The notes under the pieces were generated by a model. The model saw nothing but the letters and a program-made list of their open reading frames with translations, was not told the DNA's origin and did not search any database. Below are positions 25,961 through 33,789 of a DNA stretch of 64,000 nucleotides, one piece after another; the first letter of the stretch is position 1, and each line of letters starts with the position of its first letter. The position numbers and the translations under genes are program-made. The stretch comes from Thermoanaerobaculia bacterium (GTDB taxonomy: Bacteria; Acidobacteriota; Thermoanaerobaculia; UBA5066): positions 62,001 to 126,000 of the forward strand of contig JAJVIN010000006.1 in the NCBI GenBank assembly GCA_022071945.1, read 5' to 3'.

Positions 25961-26973
25961 GGCCAGAGACTCCTGACCCCGCTCTCGATCGCGCTGCGGA
26001 ATCTCGTCAGGGACGGACGCGATGAAATGTCATCCGAGGCCACGACCGCCCCGCTCTTCTCATCCCAGATCACGGCCATTCCGTTCACGGTCCCGGAGAG
26101 CTCGAGGACCGCGCGGCCCGTGACGGCCGGTATCTCGCGGGCTTGTGCCGTCACGGCCTTGACGGCCTCCGAGAGGGGGCTCGACCCATCGAGAGGAACG
26201 TCCAGCACCTGGGCTCCGTTCAGGGACTCGCGGAGGAGTCGCGAAATCACCGCCCAGTCTTGAATGGCGGGCTCTGCCGCGGGGACGTCCTTCGCCGCCG
26301 CCTCGTCCAGGCGCCGGCAGCCTTCGATCAAGAGGGTCTGCCAGGCGTCGGTGATGGTCCGGCCCGGCGGGACGGCCCCTTTCTCCAGCCAGAAGCGCCC
26401 GCCTTGCCAGCCGATGAGGGAGTAGAACGCCTCCTCGCCCAGAAGCTCGCCCTTCTCCGCGTGAACGACCTGTCCCCGATCGAACCAGATGGCACCCGTC
26501 TCGCCTCCCCGGTCGATCCGGAGCGCCCCAGAGGAAGCGGAAAGCGCATAGATCTGGACGAGATCGGGCAGCATGGGAAGCGAGATCGAGCCCGAGAAGC
26601 CCGTCCGGGCCGCGAGAATCCTGTCGACCACCTCGAGGAGGGCCGAGAACGAGAAGGGCTTCTCGAGGTACTCGACCGACCCGCGCTTCATGACCTCGTG
26701 CCTCACCTCGGAGGTGCCGAACGCCGTGATGATGATGACCGGGAGCGTGGGAACGACTCTTCGCGCCGCGATCAGGAGCTCGATCCCGTTCATCGCCGGC
26801 ATCTGGACATCCGAGATCAGGACATCGGGCGGAGCCTGCTTGATCCTCTCCAGCGCCTCGATCGGATCCAGGAATCCCTCGAAGGAGATCTCCGGCCGGG
26901 TTCTCGCCATCTGTTTCGAGGTGATCCAGACCAGATCCTCCTCGTCATCGACCATCACGACTCGGGCTGGCAT
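25957..26973 (-). CDS. Response regulator with receiver and DUF4388 (PATAN) domains
   Basis: The 338-residue product starts with a receiver domain (about 1-120) with acidic pocket DDEED, phosphoacceptor Asp55 in LISDVQMP, the T in ITAFG and K in LEKPFS. A DUF4388/PATAN domain follows (about 128-225, SGSISLPMLPDLVQIYALS, GALRIDRGGETGAIWFDRG). The C-terminus (about 240-338) looks like another Roadblock-type domain. There is no DNA-binding domain, so the output is protein-protein. It is the first gene of the cluster and lies 96 bp downstream of the histidine kinase gene, its probable cognate sensor. A damaged recombinant copy is at 20175-20919. Confidence 0.88.
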   Translation of the reverse strand: MPARVVMVDDEEDLVWITSKQMARTRPEISFEGFLDPIEALERIKQAPPDVLISDVQMPAMNGIELLIAARRVVPTLPVIIITAFGTSEVRHEVMKRGSVEYLEKPFSFSALLEVVDRILAARTGFSGSISLPMLPDLVQIYALSASSGALRIDRGGETGAIWFDRGQVVHAEKGELLGEEAFYSLIGWQGGRFWLEKGAVPPGRTITDAWQTLLIEGCRRLDEAAAKDVPAAEPAIQDWAVISRLLRESLNGAQVLDVPLDGSSPLSEAVKAVTAQAREIPAVTGRAVLELSGTVNGMAVIWDEKSGAVVASDDISSRPSLTRFRSAIESGVRSLWP

Positions 26974-27069
26974 CAGCCGACAATTTTCACACAGTCAACA
27001 CCGTTGGTACATCGGCGAGTGGGAACATCTCGAAAAGCCCCCAGTGCCTGCCGCCATCTCGCGGCGGGA

Positions 27070-29112
27070 TCACTTCCCCTCCGCCCGGCTGGCGGGCAAG
27101 AGGAGTCGCACGCAGGTGCCCGGGGCCTCTCGAGACAAGAGATGCAGGTGTCCCCGGTTTTCCTGGACCAGCCGCTGAGCGATCGAGAGACCGAGTCCGG
27201 TACCTCTCGCCTTCGTCGTGAAGAACGGATCGAAGACGTTGCGTGCAATGTCGGGGCGGATCCCGGGGCCGTCGTCGAGGAAGTCGATCTGTACGAAAGG
27301 GCCCGCCGGCCCGGCGGCTTCCGGAAACCCGGCGCGGACTTCGACTCCCGAAGGAGCCTTCGCCGCATCCAGCGCGTTTTCCAACAGAGCCACGAAGACC
27401 TCCACGATCTGATCGGGATCGGCGAGGATATCCGGCAGCCCCGCACCGAGGGTGACGACGGGCCGGCCCGCGCCTCCGAGCCGAGGTTCCAGGATCTCGA
27501 GCGCGTCCTCGATGAGGTCGCCGGGGCGGCATTCGAGGATCACCGGCAGCTTCGGGCGGGCGAAACGGAGCGAGTTCTTCACGATCTTCTCGATTCGTGA
27601 AAGAAGGGAAAGAACTCTCGTTGCGTACTCCCGCTTCTCGTCCTGCGCCGAGAGATCGACGAGGAGAAGCTCGATGAGAGATCGCATGGCGGCCAGCGGA
27701 TTGCGGATCTCGTGGGCGATGGCGGTGGCCATCTGCCCGAGAGCGGAAAGACCCTCGACTCTTCTCATCTCGATCTCGAACTGCCGCTGGACCCCCAGAT
27801 CCCGGAAGACGAAGACGTAACGGGTCCGAGGCGAGACCTCGAGGGGGCCGAGAGCGCCATCCAGGACTCGAAACTCCCCGGATATTCCCCCCAGGCGCGG
27901 CGCGCCCCCCACCACCGTCACGCTCAGCCCTATCTCCAGCCTGCGGCCCGACGGCGTCACGTACGGGAACTCCACGCGACGCTCCCCCTCCCGGGCATCC
28001 GCCATGGCCTTCTCGATCGCCCCGTCTCCGAAGATCCTCCGGACGGGAACCCCGAGACAGTCTTCGCTCTCGAGCTCGAGAAGGGCGAGGGCGGAACGGT
28101 TCGCGAGGACGACCACCCCCTCCGCGTCCGCGGCGATGACGCCCGCGGAAAGTGAGTCGAGGACGGTCTCGATGAACTGCCTTCTCGTGTCGAGACGATG
28201 TTGCGCCTCCGCGACCTCCCGCGTCCTCTTCGCAAGGAGGGCCTCGAGCTCGGCTTCCCTCGGGCTCGCCGCCGTCCCGGCACCCTGACGCGGAACCTCC
28301 GCGAGAGTTCCAATCCAGTGCGTAAGACCCCGGGACCTTGCCTTGACGGGCCAGAGGCTCAACCGGTACGGCGAGTTGTGCGCCTCGTGCGGCAGCCAGA
28401 TGGTCGCCGCGCACTCCTCTCCTTTCCACAGACTGGCCCGGACGGCATCCGCGGCCGAAACCTCGGTACGCGAACCGATCAGGAGCTCGCCTCCGAGTCC
28501 CAGGCTCGCGCCTTCTCCCGATCCCATCAGGGCTGATCCCATCAGGGCCCGAAACGCGGCGTTGGCCATCACGACGGGAAAACCGGCAACGGCCGCGTCC
28601 GCAACGAAGGTTGGAAGAGAACTGACATTTGCGGCAGCCGCGAGCAGGCGGCACCGGCTCCTCTCCTCGGCACGACGGCACAGACCCGCGATCCGCCGCC
28701 GGACCAGGGCCTCTGGCTCCGTGGCCAGGACGATGTCGTCCGGCACGAGCGCCAGGAGCGCGGGAATCGAGGACTCGCCAGATGCCTCGACCACGACGAG
28801 CGGCCCTTCTGTCCGGGCGAAGGCAGTCTCGGCACGAAGGGCCGCCGCCTGGGCAGCCGCTTCCATTCCTTCGGCGCGGGCGACGAGAACGAGATCCGAG
28901 CCCTCCCCCGACAGCAACGGCAAAACAGAGCGAGGATCCGCGTTCTCGTGGACCACGACGCCCTGCGGGAGCAGGGAGCCGAGATAGCGCCTGTCGTGAG
29001 GCGCGCGAGCAACGACCGTGGCCACGACGCGACACGGGGGCGAGTGCGCTCCGAGATCCGGTATTCGTGGATCTCCATGATCCTCACGCCTCGATGATTC
29101 GCACTCGCTCAT
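27070..29112 (-). CDS. Soluble PAS-containing sensor histidine kinase
   Basis: The 680-residue product has no signal peptide or membrane segment. The first ~150 residues resemble a degenerate receiver fold, followed by a PAS-like region (about 165-285), a coiled coil (about 290-320) and a second PAS domain (about 325-430). The dimerisation domain with phosphoacceptor His467 (IAHEIRNPLAAM) and a GHKL ATPase domain (LLENALDAA, DDGPGI, GTGLGLSIAQ) complete it. It should sense a cytoplasmic signal and phosphorylate the adjacent receiver/DUF4388 protein. It is divergent from the hydrogenase operon, so a redox or H2-related input is possible but unproven. Confidence 0.92.
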   Translation of the reverse strand: MSECESSRREDHGDPRIPDLGAHSPPCRVVATVVARAPHDRRYLGSLLPQGVVVHENADPRSVLPLLSGEGSDLVLVARAEGMEAAAQAAALRAETAFARTEGPLVVVEASGESSIPALLALVPDDIVLATEPEALVRRRIAGLCRRAEERSRCRLLAAAANVSSLPTFVADAAVAGFPVVMANAAFRALMGSALMGSGEGASLGLGGELLIGSRTEVSAADAVRASLWKGEECAATIWLPHEAHNSPYRLSLWPVKARSRGLTHWIGTLAEVPRQGAGTAASPREAELEALLAKRTREVAEAQHRLDTRRQFIETVLDSLSAGVIAADAEGVVVLANRSALALLELESEDCLGVPVRRIFGDGAIEKAMADAREGERRVEFPYVTPSGRRLEIGLSVTVVGGAPRLGGISGEFRVLDGALGPLEVSPRTRYVFVFRDLGVQRQFEIEMRRVEGLSALGQMATAIAHEIRNPLAAMRSLIELLLVDLSAQDEKREYATRVLSLLSRIEKIVKNSLRFARPKLPVILECRPGDLIEDALEILEPRLGGAGRPVVTLGAGLPDILADPDQIVEVFVALLENALDAAKAPSGVEVRAGFPEAAGPAGPFVQIDFLDDGPGIRPDIARNVFDPFFTTKARGTGLGLSIAQRLVQENRGHLHLLSREAPGTCVRLLLPASRAEGK
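28520..28549. repeat. 15-bp tandem duplication inside the histidine kinase gene
   Basis: GATCCCATCAGGGCT is repeated twice in tandem, the second copy ending in C. It adds one in-frame ALMGS unit to a loop of the first PAS-like region. Confidence 0.8.
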
Positions 29113-29217
29113 CAGGCAGCCTTCACGCCCGGCTCGACGGCTCCATCACGCTCATTCCCGAGAACTGCTGGATCTTACCTCTTCCATGGGTCCGAAGCTG
29201 CCGCAGCCGGGTTTTTG

Positions 29218-29246
29218 TGGACAGTGCACTTCTGCACCGATAACAT
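29218..29246 (+). promoter_or_regulatory. Candidate sigma-70-type promoter of the hydrogenase operon
   Basis: TGGACA (29218-29223) and TAACAT (29241-29246) are separated by 17 bp, in an AT-richer stretch about 100 bp before the first hydrogenase gene. The spacer contains the inverted repeat GTGCA-CTTC-TGCAC (29224-29237), a possible operator. The rest of the 233-bp gap between the divergent kinase and hydrogenase genes shows no ORF. Confidence 0.4.
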
Positions 29247-29345
29247 TGTTTGTTTCCCCTCCACTTGGGCCGCGCCGGGTTCTCTGCACCAACTGGCCGG
29301 TCGTCCAGGGAAGTGCTACCGTGCCGAGTGCAGAGGCAACGCGAG

Positions 29346-29876
29346 ATGCCCGAGCTTGAGCAAGCTGTTGCGGAATGGGGCATGCCAGCGGTGACGGTTG
29401 TGACCGCGGGGAATCCGTTTGTCAGCTTCGATCGTATCGGCCCGCTCGTCGCCGAGGAGCTCATGCGCCAGCTTCCCGAACAGACGGAGCTCGTGAACAT
29501 GGGGACGGACAGTCTGGCGCTGCTGGACCTGATGCGCGGGCAGGATCTGCTTCTCGTCGTCGACGCCTGCCTCGGGGGCACGGAACCGGGAACGATATCG
29601 ATCACGGAGCCCGTGTTCGCGAAGGGCCGTGTGAGCGGGACGACCCTCCACCATGTCGGACCGCAAGAGGTTCTGACGATGGCGTCGCTCCTCTACCCGG
29701 AGAAGGTCCCCAGACGCTGCAAGCTCATCCTGGTGGAAACCGGTGGTCTGTTGCCCGATGAGGTTCCGGCAGCGGCCGCGCGCGCCGCCGAGATCGTTCG
29801 GCGCGAAATCGACGAGTGTCTTTGCGCAAAGACCCGTCACAAGCCCCTGATCGAAGAGCTCGCGAGTGGGAGGTGA
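29346..29876 (+). CDS. Hydrogenase maturation protease (HyaD/HycI family)
   Basis: The 176-residue product runs from the ATG at 29346; the open frame extends upstream to 29250 but the shorter start gives the family's N-terminus. It contains TAGNPFVSFDRIGP (nickel-binding acidic residue region), a LVVDACLGG aspartate and the TLHHVGPQE histidine, the three ligands used by this endopeptidase family to sense nickel in the large subunit. Such proteases cut the large-subunit tail after the final His of DPCxxCxxH. The large subunit here has a 23-residue tail that fits. It is the first gene of the operon and its stop is just before the next ATG. Confidence 0.85.
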   Translation: MPELEQAVAEWGMPAVTVVTAGNPFVSFDRIGPLVAEELMRQLPEQTELVNMGTDSLALLDLMRGQDLLLVVDACLGGTEPGTISITEPVFAKGRVSGTTLHHVGPQEVLTMASLLYPEKVPRRCKLILVETGGLLPDEVPAAAARAAEIVRREIDECLCAKTRHKPLIEELASGR

Positions 29877-29878
29877 GC

Positions 29879-30367
29879 ATGCAGGACAGCGAAGGATGCC
29901 AGCGCGCCCAGGGAATGATGGTCTTCCTCGCTTCCGTTTCGAACGGACTCGAGGACGTTCTCGGCCGGGGTGCCGGCGGGATCACGTTCCGCGCCGGCAA
30001 AACGACGGGACTGAAGCAGAAGGTCGAGGCGACGGACACCGCCAACCTCGACCACGCGCTCGAGCTTGTCTGGAACGAGATGTGCCGGATCGGAATGCGC
30101 TGGGCTTTCGAGCCCTACAAGCTGACGGCCGAGCCGGCCCTCGTCGCCACCTCGGACGGACGGGTTCAGATGAAGCTCGTCTTCAGGAATTGCCTGGTGA
30201 GAAGCGCGCTCTTCCGTTACGGGCACCCGCAGAAGCTGTCGCTCTGCCTGATGAACCACGGCCTTTTCTGCGGGCTCTTGGAGAAGATCCACGGGGGCAA
30301 GGCGAACCTCGAGATCCTCCACGCCGGCGAGAACGCGTGTCTGAAGCTCCTGACCGTGGAGAAGTGA
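29879..30367 (+). CDS. V4R-like small cysteine-containing protein of the hydrogenase operon
   Basis: The 162-residue product starts at the ATG at 29879 with GGGAGG upstream; the frame is open to 29816 but the extra residues overlap the protease gene. Its C-terminal half (LCLMNHGLFCGLLEKIHG, then a GENACLKLL-type end) follows the V4R (4-vinyl reductase) pattern of Cys, glycine pair, then a late Cys before a terminal beta strand. V4R domains bind small hydrophobic ligands or metals in regulators and BchJ-like proteins. Its function in a hydrogenase operon is not known to me. It could be a ligand sensor or a maturation or assembly factor. Confidence 0.55.
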   Translation: MQDSEGCQRAQGMMVFLASVSNGLEDVLGRGAGGITFRAGKTTGLKQKVEATDTANLDHALELVWNEMCRIGMRWAFEPYKLTAEPALVATSDGRVQMKLVFRNCLVRSALFRYGHPQKLSLCLMNHGLFCGLLEKIHGGKANLEILHAGENACLKLLTVEK

Positions 30368-30378
30368 GGGAGGACCCG

Positions 30379-31308
30379 ATGACGGCCAAGAAGAAGGTCT
30401 CGATCGAATGGCTCTCGGGCTGCTCCGGCTGCGAGCTCGGGATCGTCGACCTGCACGAGAAGCTCCTCGCCGTTCTCGACGAGGTCGAGCTCGTGAGGGT
30501 TCCCATCCTGATGGACACGAAGGACTACGTGAAGGCCGATGTCGGCATCATCACCGGGTCGATCCGGACCGAGCACGACATCCACGCCGCGCAAGCCATG
30601 CGGAAGGCCTGCGATGCCATCGTCGCGTTCGGGACCTGTCCGGTCTACGGGGGCCCGCACAGCTCGGCGTACGCGCACACGAAAGAGGAGCTTTTAGACG
30701 GCGCCTTCCGCCGCAATCCGTCCACGAAAACGAGCGAGGCCCCGCAAGACGTCCCCAGGCTCCTCGACGGCAATCGGCCCCTCGACAGCGAGATTGCGGT
30801 CGACGTCTACATCCCGGGCTGCCCGCCCGGAGCGGCCTACATCTTCGACGGGCTCCTCTCGCTCCTGCGCGGAACGGATCCCCGCATCGGCCCGAGAAAC
30901 GTCTGCTTCAACTGCGACCGCAAGATGGTCAAGAGCCAGCAGCCGGCGCTGCGACGGTCTTTTGACGGCAGCTTCGACCCCGAAATCTGCTTCCTGTCTC
31001 AGGGGTGCATCTGCCTCGGGTCCGTGACGCTCGACCGTTGCCTGGCGCCGTGCATGAAGGCAGGGGTCCCGTGTTTTGCCTGCGGCGGCCCATCCGAGGC
31101 GATCTGTCTCGAGCCGCAGAAGGACGTCCGTTCCGAGGTTGCGCTCCGGATGGCCCAGTTGACGAAGATCCCGGCCGAGGCCGTCGTTAGGGAAATCGAA
31201 CAGCAGGCGAAGACCCACTTCGCCTACGCGATGGCCTCCCCCGTGTTCCGGCAGAAACCGACCTTCCTCTTGAAGAAATGGACCCGAACCGCCGAAGGAG
31301 GCCGCTGA
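30379..31308 (+). CDS. NiFe hydrogenase small subunit, group 3-like
   Basis: The 309-residue product starts at the ATG at 30379 after GGGAGGACCCG. Cys15 and Cys18 in LSGCSGCELG, FGTCPVYGG and GCPPGAAYIFDG supply ligands of the proximal iron-sulfur cluster. NVCFNCDRK and a Cys-rich C-terminal region (QGCICLGS, APCMKAG, CFACGG) supply further clusters. Lack of a Tat signal or membrane anchor indicates a cytoplasmic enzyme, like MvhG/FrhG or the small subunits of group 3 hydrogenases. It transfers electrons between the NiFe site and a partner, perhaps the ferredoxin encoded downstream. Its TGA overlaps the ATG of the large subunit gene (TGATG), so the two are translationally coupled. Confidence 0.92.
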   Translation: MTAKKKVSIEWLSGCSGCELGIVDLHEKLLAVLDEVELVRVPILMDTKDYVKADVGIITGSIRTEHDIHAAQAMRKACDAIVAFGTCPVYGGPHSSAYAHTKEELLDGAFRRNPSTKTSEAPQDVPRLLDGNRPLDSEIAVDVYIPGCPPGAAYIFDGLLSLLRGTDPRIGPRNVCFNCDRKMVKSQQPALRRSFDGSFDPEICFLSQGCICLGSVTLDRCLAPCMKAGVPCFACGGPSEAICLEPQKDVRSEVALRMAQLTKIPAEAVVREIEQQAKTHFAYAMASPVFRQKPTFLLKKWTRTAEGGR

Positions 31309-32708
31309 TGAAGAGAACGATCACGATCGACCCGGTCACCCGCATCGAGGGCCACGCGCGCGTGGAAGTCGATCTGGACGACGGCTCCCGCGTGACCCGC
31401 ACGCTCTTCAAGGTCATGGACTTTCGGGGCTTCGAAGTCTTCCTCAAGGGGATGCAGGTCGAGTCGATGCCCACGATCACGTCCCGTATCTGCGGCACGT
31501 GACCGCAGGCGCATCATCTGGCCTCGGCGAGGTCAGTCGACAAGGTCTTCGGAGCCGTCCCGACCAGGACGGCCACTCTCCTGCGCAACGCCCTGAACAT
31601 GGGCTCGATCCTCCACTCGCACGGAATCCACTTCTTCGTCCTGTCCGCGCCTGACTTCCTCCTCGGTCCCGAGACGGACCCTGCCGAGCGCAATGTCGTC
31701 GGTCTCCTCAAGCGGATGCCCGACGTCGCGAGGAAGGCCCTTTCGCTGCGGAGCGTCGGGCAGCGGGTGACCGAGGTCATCGGCGGCCGGGGCACCCACC
31801 CCGTTTCATGTGTCGCGGGGGGCCTCGCCGCCCCGCTCACTCCCGATCGTCTCGCCTCCCTGAAGAAACTCGCGGAGGAAGGCCGGGAGCTCTCAATCGA
31901 GCTCGTCGAGTTCTCTAGAAAGGCCCTGACCGAACGGCGGGAGCTGATGCAGCTTCTGCCCCTGCCGACCCATTACCTCGGAACCGTCAAGGACGGCGCG
32001 CTCGATCTCTACGACGGGCAGCTCAGGCTCCGTTCCCCGGAAGGGAAGGACCTGGAGTTCTCCGAAGATGATTGGATGTCCTACCTCTTCGAGGAGACGC
32101 TCCCGTCTTCGTATGCCAAGCCCGTCTTCTGCAAGACGGAAGCGGGGCCGCCGGTCCCGTTCAGAGTCGGGGCGCTGGCCCGCCTCAACTGCGCCGACCG
32201 GATCGACACTCCGCTGGCCCAGGCCGAGCTCGAGCGGTTCCGGGAGCTCTACGGGAAGATCTGCCACGAGACGGTTCTCTACCATTACGCACGCCTCATC
32301 GAGATCCTTCACGCGGCCGAGAAGCTCTCGGTCATCGCCTCGGATCCCGAGATCCTCTCGCCCGATGTCCGCTCGGTCCCGACACATGGCCCGAAAAGCG
32401 CAACGGCCCACGTCGAGGCGCCTCGCGGAGTTCTCATCCACGACTACCAGGTGAACGAGAAGGGCATCGTCGAGAGGGCGAATCTCATCGTGGCCACCCA
32501 GCAGAACATCCATGCCCTCAACGAGACGATTGGCCTGGCGGCCGAGAAGCTCGTCACGCAGTCGGACGAGGCGCTCCTGAACGGCATCGAGTTCGGGATC
32601 CGCTGCTACGACCCCTGCCTCTCCTGCGCCACGCACCGGGCCGGAGAGATGAAACTGGACGTGACGGTCCGCAGGGGCGGAGCCGTCATCCGGCGCGCGA
32701 GGAGGTGA
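31308..32708 (+). CDS. NiFe hydrogenase large subunit with in-frame TGA, predicted selenocysteine at L1
   Basis: Reading TGA at 31500-31502 as an amino acid gives 466 residues in one frame with no other stop. The N-terminal motif reads R60-I-C62-G-T-U65-P-Q-A-H69, so residue 65 takes the place of the second, bridging Cys of RxCGxCxxxH. The C-terminal motif DPCLSCATH (435-443) is canonical, with both Cys encoded by TGC, followed by a 23-residue tail for the maturation protease. VTRIEGHARVEVDL at the start is typical of the family. The coding pattern and family similarity continue unbroken on both sides of the TGA. A stem-loop resembling a bacterial SECIS begins 15 nt after it. The alternatives are a nonsense mutation or base error (TGC/TGT to TGA). 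Selenocysteine machinery genes are not in the window. Confidence 0.85.
31518..31536 (+). promoter_or_regulatory. Candidate bacterial SECIS hairpin
   Basis: Eight consecutive base pairs (31518-31525 with 31529-31536, one G-U) close a 3-nt loop GGC. The loop lies about 24 nt after the TGA, and its first two bases are G. This fits the published bacterial SECIS rules (apical loop of 3-14 nt with a G among the first two, 16-37 nt from UGA). In a GC-rich genome such a hairpin could also arise by chance. Confidence 0.55.
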
Positions 32709-32711
32709 CCG

Positions 32712-33428
32712 ATGCCTGCCGTTCGCATCATCGACAGGGGCTGCCGCGGCTGCGAGCTCTGCGTCGACTTCTGCCCCGTCAAGGTGTTCGAGCGCACGTC
32801 CGATGAAAGGGCCGCCGTCAAGAGGCAAGAGGACTGCATCGGGTGCCTCTCCTGCGTCTACCTCTGCCCGTCACGCTGCATCGAGGTCGAGGGTGTCCCC
32901 GTGCTCCGCCCCTTCCACCGGATAGAGGAGCACGCCGCCCTCATCGAGCGCTTCCTGCAGGAGAAGTCCGGCACGTCGACCCTGACGCCCGCCGACTGGG
33001 AGGAGGCGAGAAAAGACCTCGCCGCGCGGCTCCTCGCCCTGTCGGCCACCGTCGTCGAGACAATCGGCCGCGGAAGCAAGGCCATGGGCCGCCGCGCCGG
33101 GGCCCTGGCCGCGACCCACCTCCCGGAGATGTACGAAGAGGCGGGACTCGACCGGGTCCTCGCCTCGATGAAGCACCGGTTCCGGGGAGCCTTCGAGTTC
33201 GACTACTCCCTCTCGGGCGAACGGGCGGACCTCCACTTCCATCCCTGTGGCCTCTGCCAGGTCGTGGAGGAGGCGGGAGAGAAGGTCGGCGAGGCCGTCC
33301 TCTGCCAGCTCTTCCACGAGTACTGGGCCGGACTCCTGACGGCCTTCGTCGGGAGTCAGTACCGCTGCGAGGTTCCGGTGGCCGGCCGCGAGTGCCGGAT
33401 GGAGCTCAAGCCCGCCTCGGCCAGTTGA
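32712..33428 (+). CDS. Two-cluster ferredoxin fused to a V4R-like domain
   Basis: The 238-residue product starts with two [4Fe-4S] motifs: Cys11-14-17-21 and Cys42-45-48-52, each CxxCxxCxxxCP. A helical stretch (about 70-165) leads to a C-terminal domain with HFHPCGLCQVVEEAG, LCQLFHEYWAGLL and a late AGREC. This resembles a V4R fold and the protein encoded at 29879-30367. The gene begins 3 bp after the large subunit stop, so it is cotranscribed. It probably accepts or donates electrons for the hydrogenase; the fused sensor-like domain is unusual. Confidence 0.8.
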   Translation: MPAVRIIDRGCRGCELCVDFCPVKVFERTSDERAAVKRQEDCIGCLSCVYLCPSRCIEVEGVPVLRPFHRIEEHAALIERFLQEKSGTSTLTPADWEEARKDLAARLLALSATVVETIGRGSKAMGRRAGALAATHLPEMYEEAGLDRVLASMKHRFRGAFEFDYSLSGERADLHFHPCGLCQVVEEAGEKVGEAVLCQLFHEYWAGLLTAFVGSQYRCEVPVAGRECRMELKPASAS

Positions 33429-33471
33429 GTACCCCTGTTCGCAAGTTCGGTGACGTTCTCACTCAGCTGTT

Positions 33472-33496
33472 CCCTCCCCCGCCGGGCGGGGGAGGG
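33472..33496. repeat. GC-rich palindrome, probably a dispersed intergenic element
   Basis: CCCTCCCCCGCC is followed after one base by its exact complement. A related palindrome (CCCTCTCCCCGC/GCGGGGCGAGGG) occurs at 40111-40138. Elements of this look are commonly scattered between bacterial genes. Confidence 0.7.
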
Positions 33497-33532
33497 TCAG
33501 GGTGGGGGCGCCTTTTTGCCCCTCCCCGGTAG

Positions 33533-33555
33533 CCCCCTCTTTTGTAAAGAGGGGG
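33533..33555 (+). terminator. Hairpin terminator of the hydrogenase operon
   Basis: The perfect 10-bp stem CCCCCTCTTT/AAAGAGGGGG has a 3-nt loop. The following sequence is G-rich rather than T-rich, so it may be a repeat element acting as a transcription stop rather than a classical intrinsic terminator. Confidence 0.5.
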
Positions 33556-33789
33556 TGGGGGGAGTTAGAGCGTCAGGGGACACGAGGCTCTGAACCGAAG
33601 AACACCTGTTGGCTGATCCGGAAGAGGCGGTTCACAGCCGGAGCGCCCCCAGGAATTGTCTGTCCCTCTTCGTCTTCCTTTCGTCTGTGACGGCCGCCGC
33701 CGACACTGAGTTCCGCTGAGAGGTTCCGGACCTGCCGGGGCAACCCTGGACGTCTGTTCTGCGTAGAAACATCCTGTCAAGGAGACCTG

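Larger units (their letters stand above)
33429..33789. other. 361-bp intergenic region after the hydrogenase operon
   Basis: I see no gene here. It holds a GC-rich palindrome (33472-33496) and a second strong hairpin (33533-33555), then unremarkable sequence before the M13 peptidase gene, which has AGGAGA before its ATG. Confidence 0.6.

Noticed and set aside
26974-27069. TTGACT upstream of the receiver/DUF4388 gene as a -35 box
   Set aside because: The matching -10 would fall on the start codon and there is no good hexamer, so I do not call a promoter here.
29866-30378. N-terminal extension of the hydrogenase small subunit overlapping the V4R-like gene
   Set aside because: The extension is Arg/Gly-rich shadow sequence; the ATG at 30379 with its own Shine-Dalgarno gives the expected small-subunit start.
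31599-32708. Separate short hydrogenase gene starting after the TGA
   Set aside because: The ATG is internal, lacks a ribosome-binding site, and the codons between the TGA and this ATG already encode conserved large-subunit residues in the same frame.
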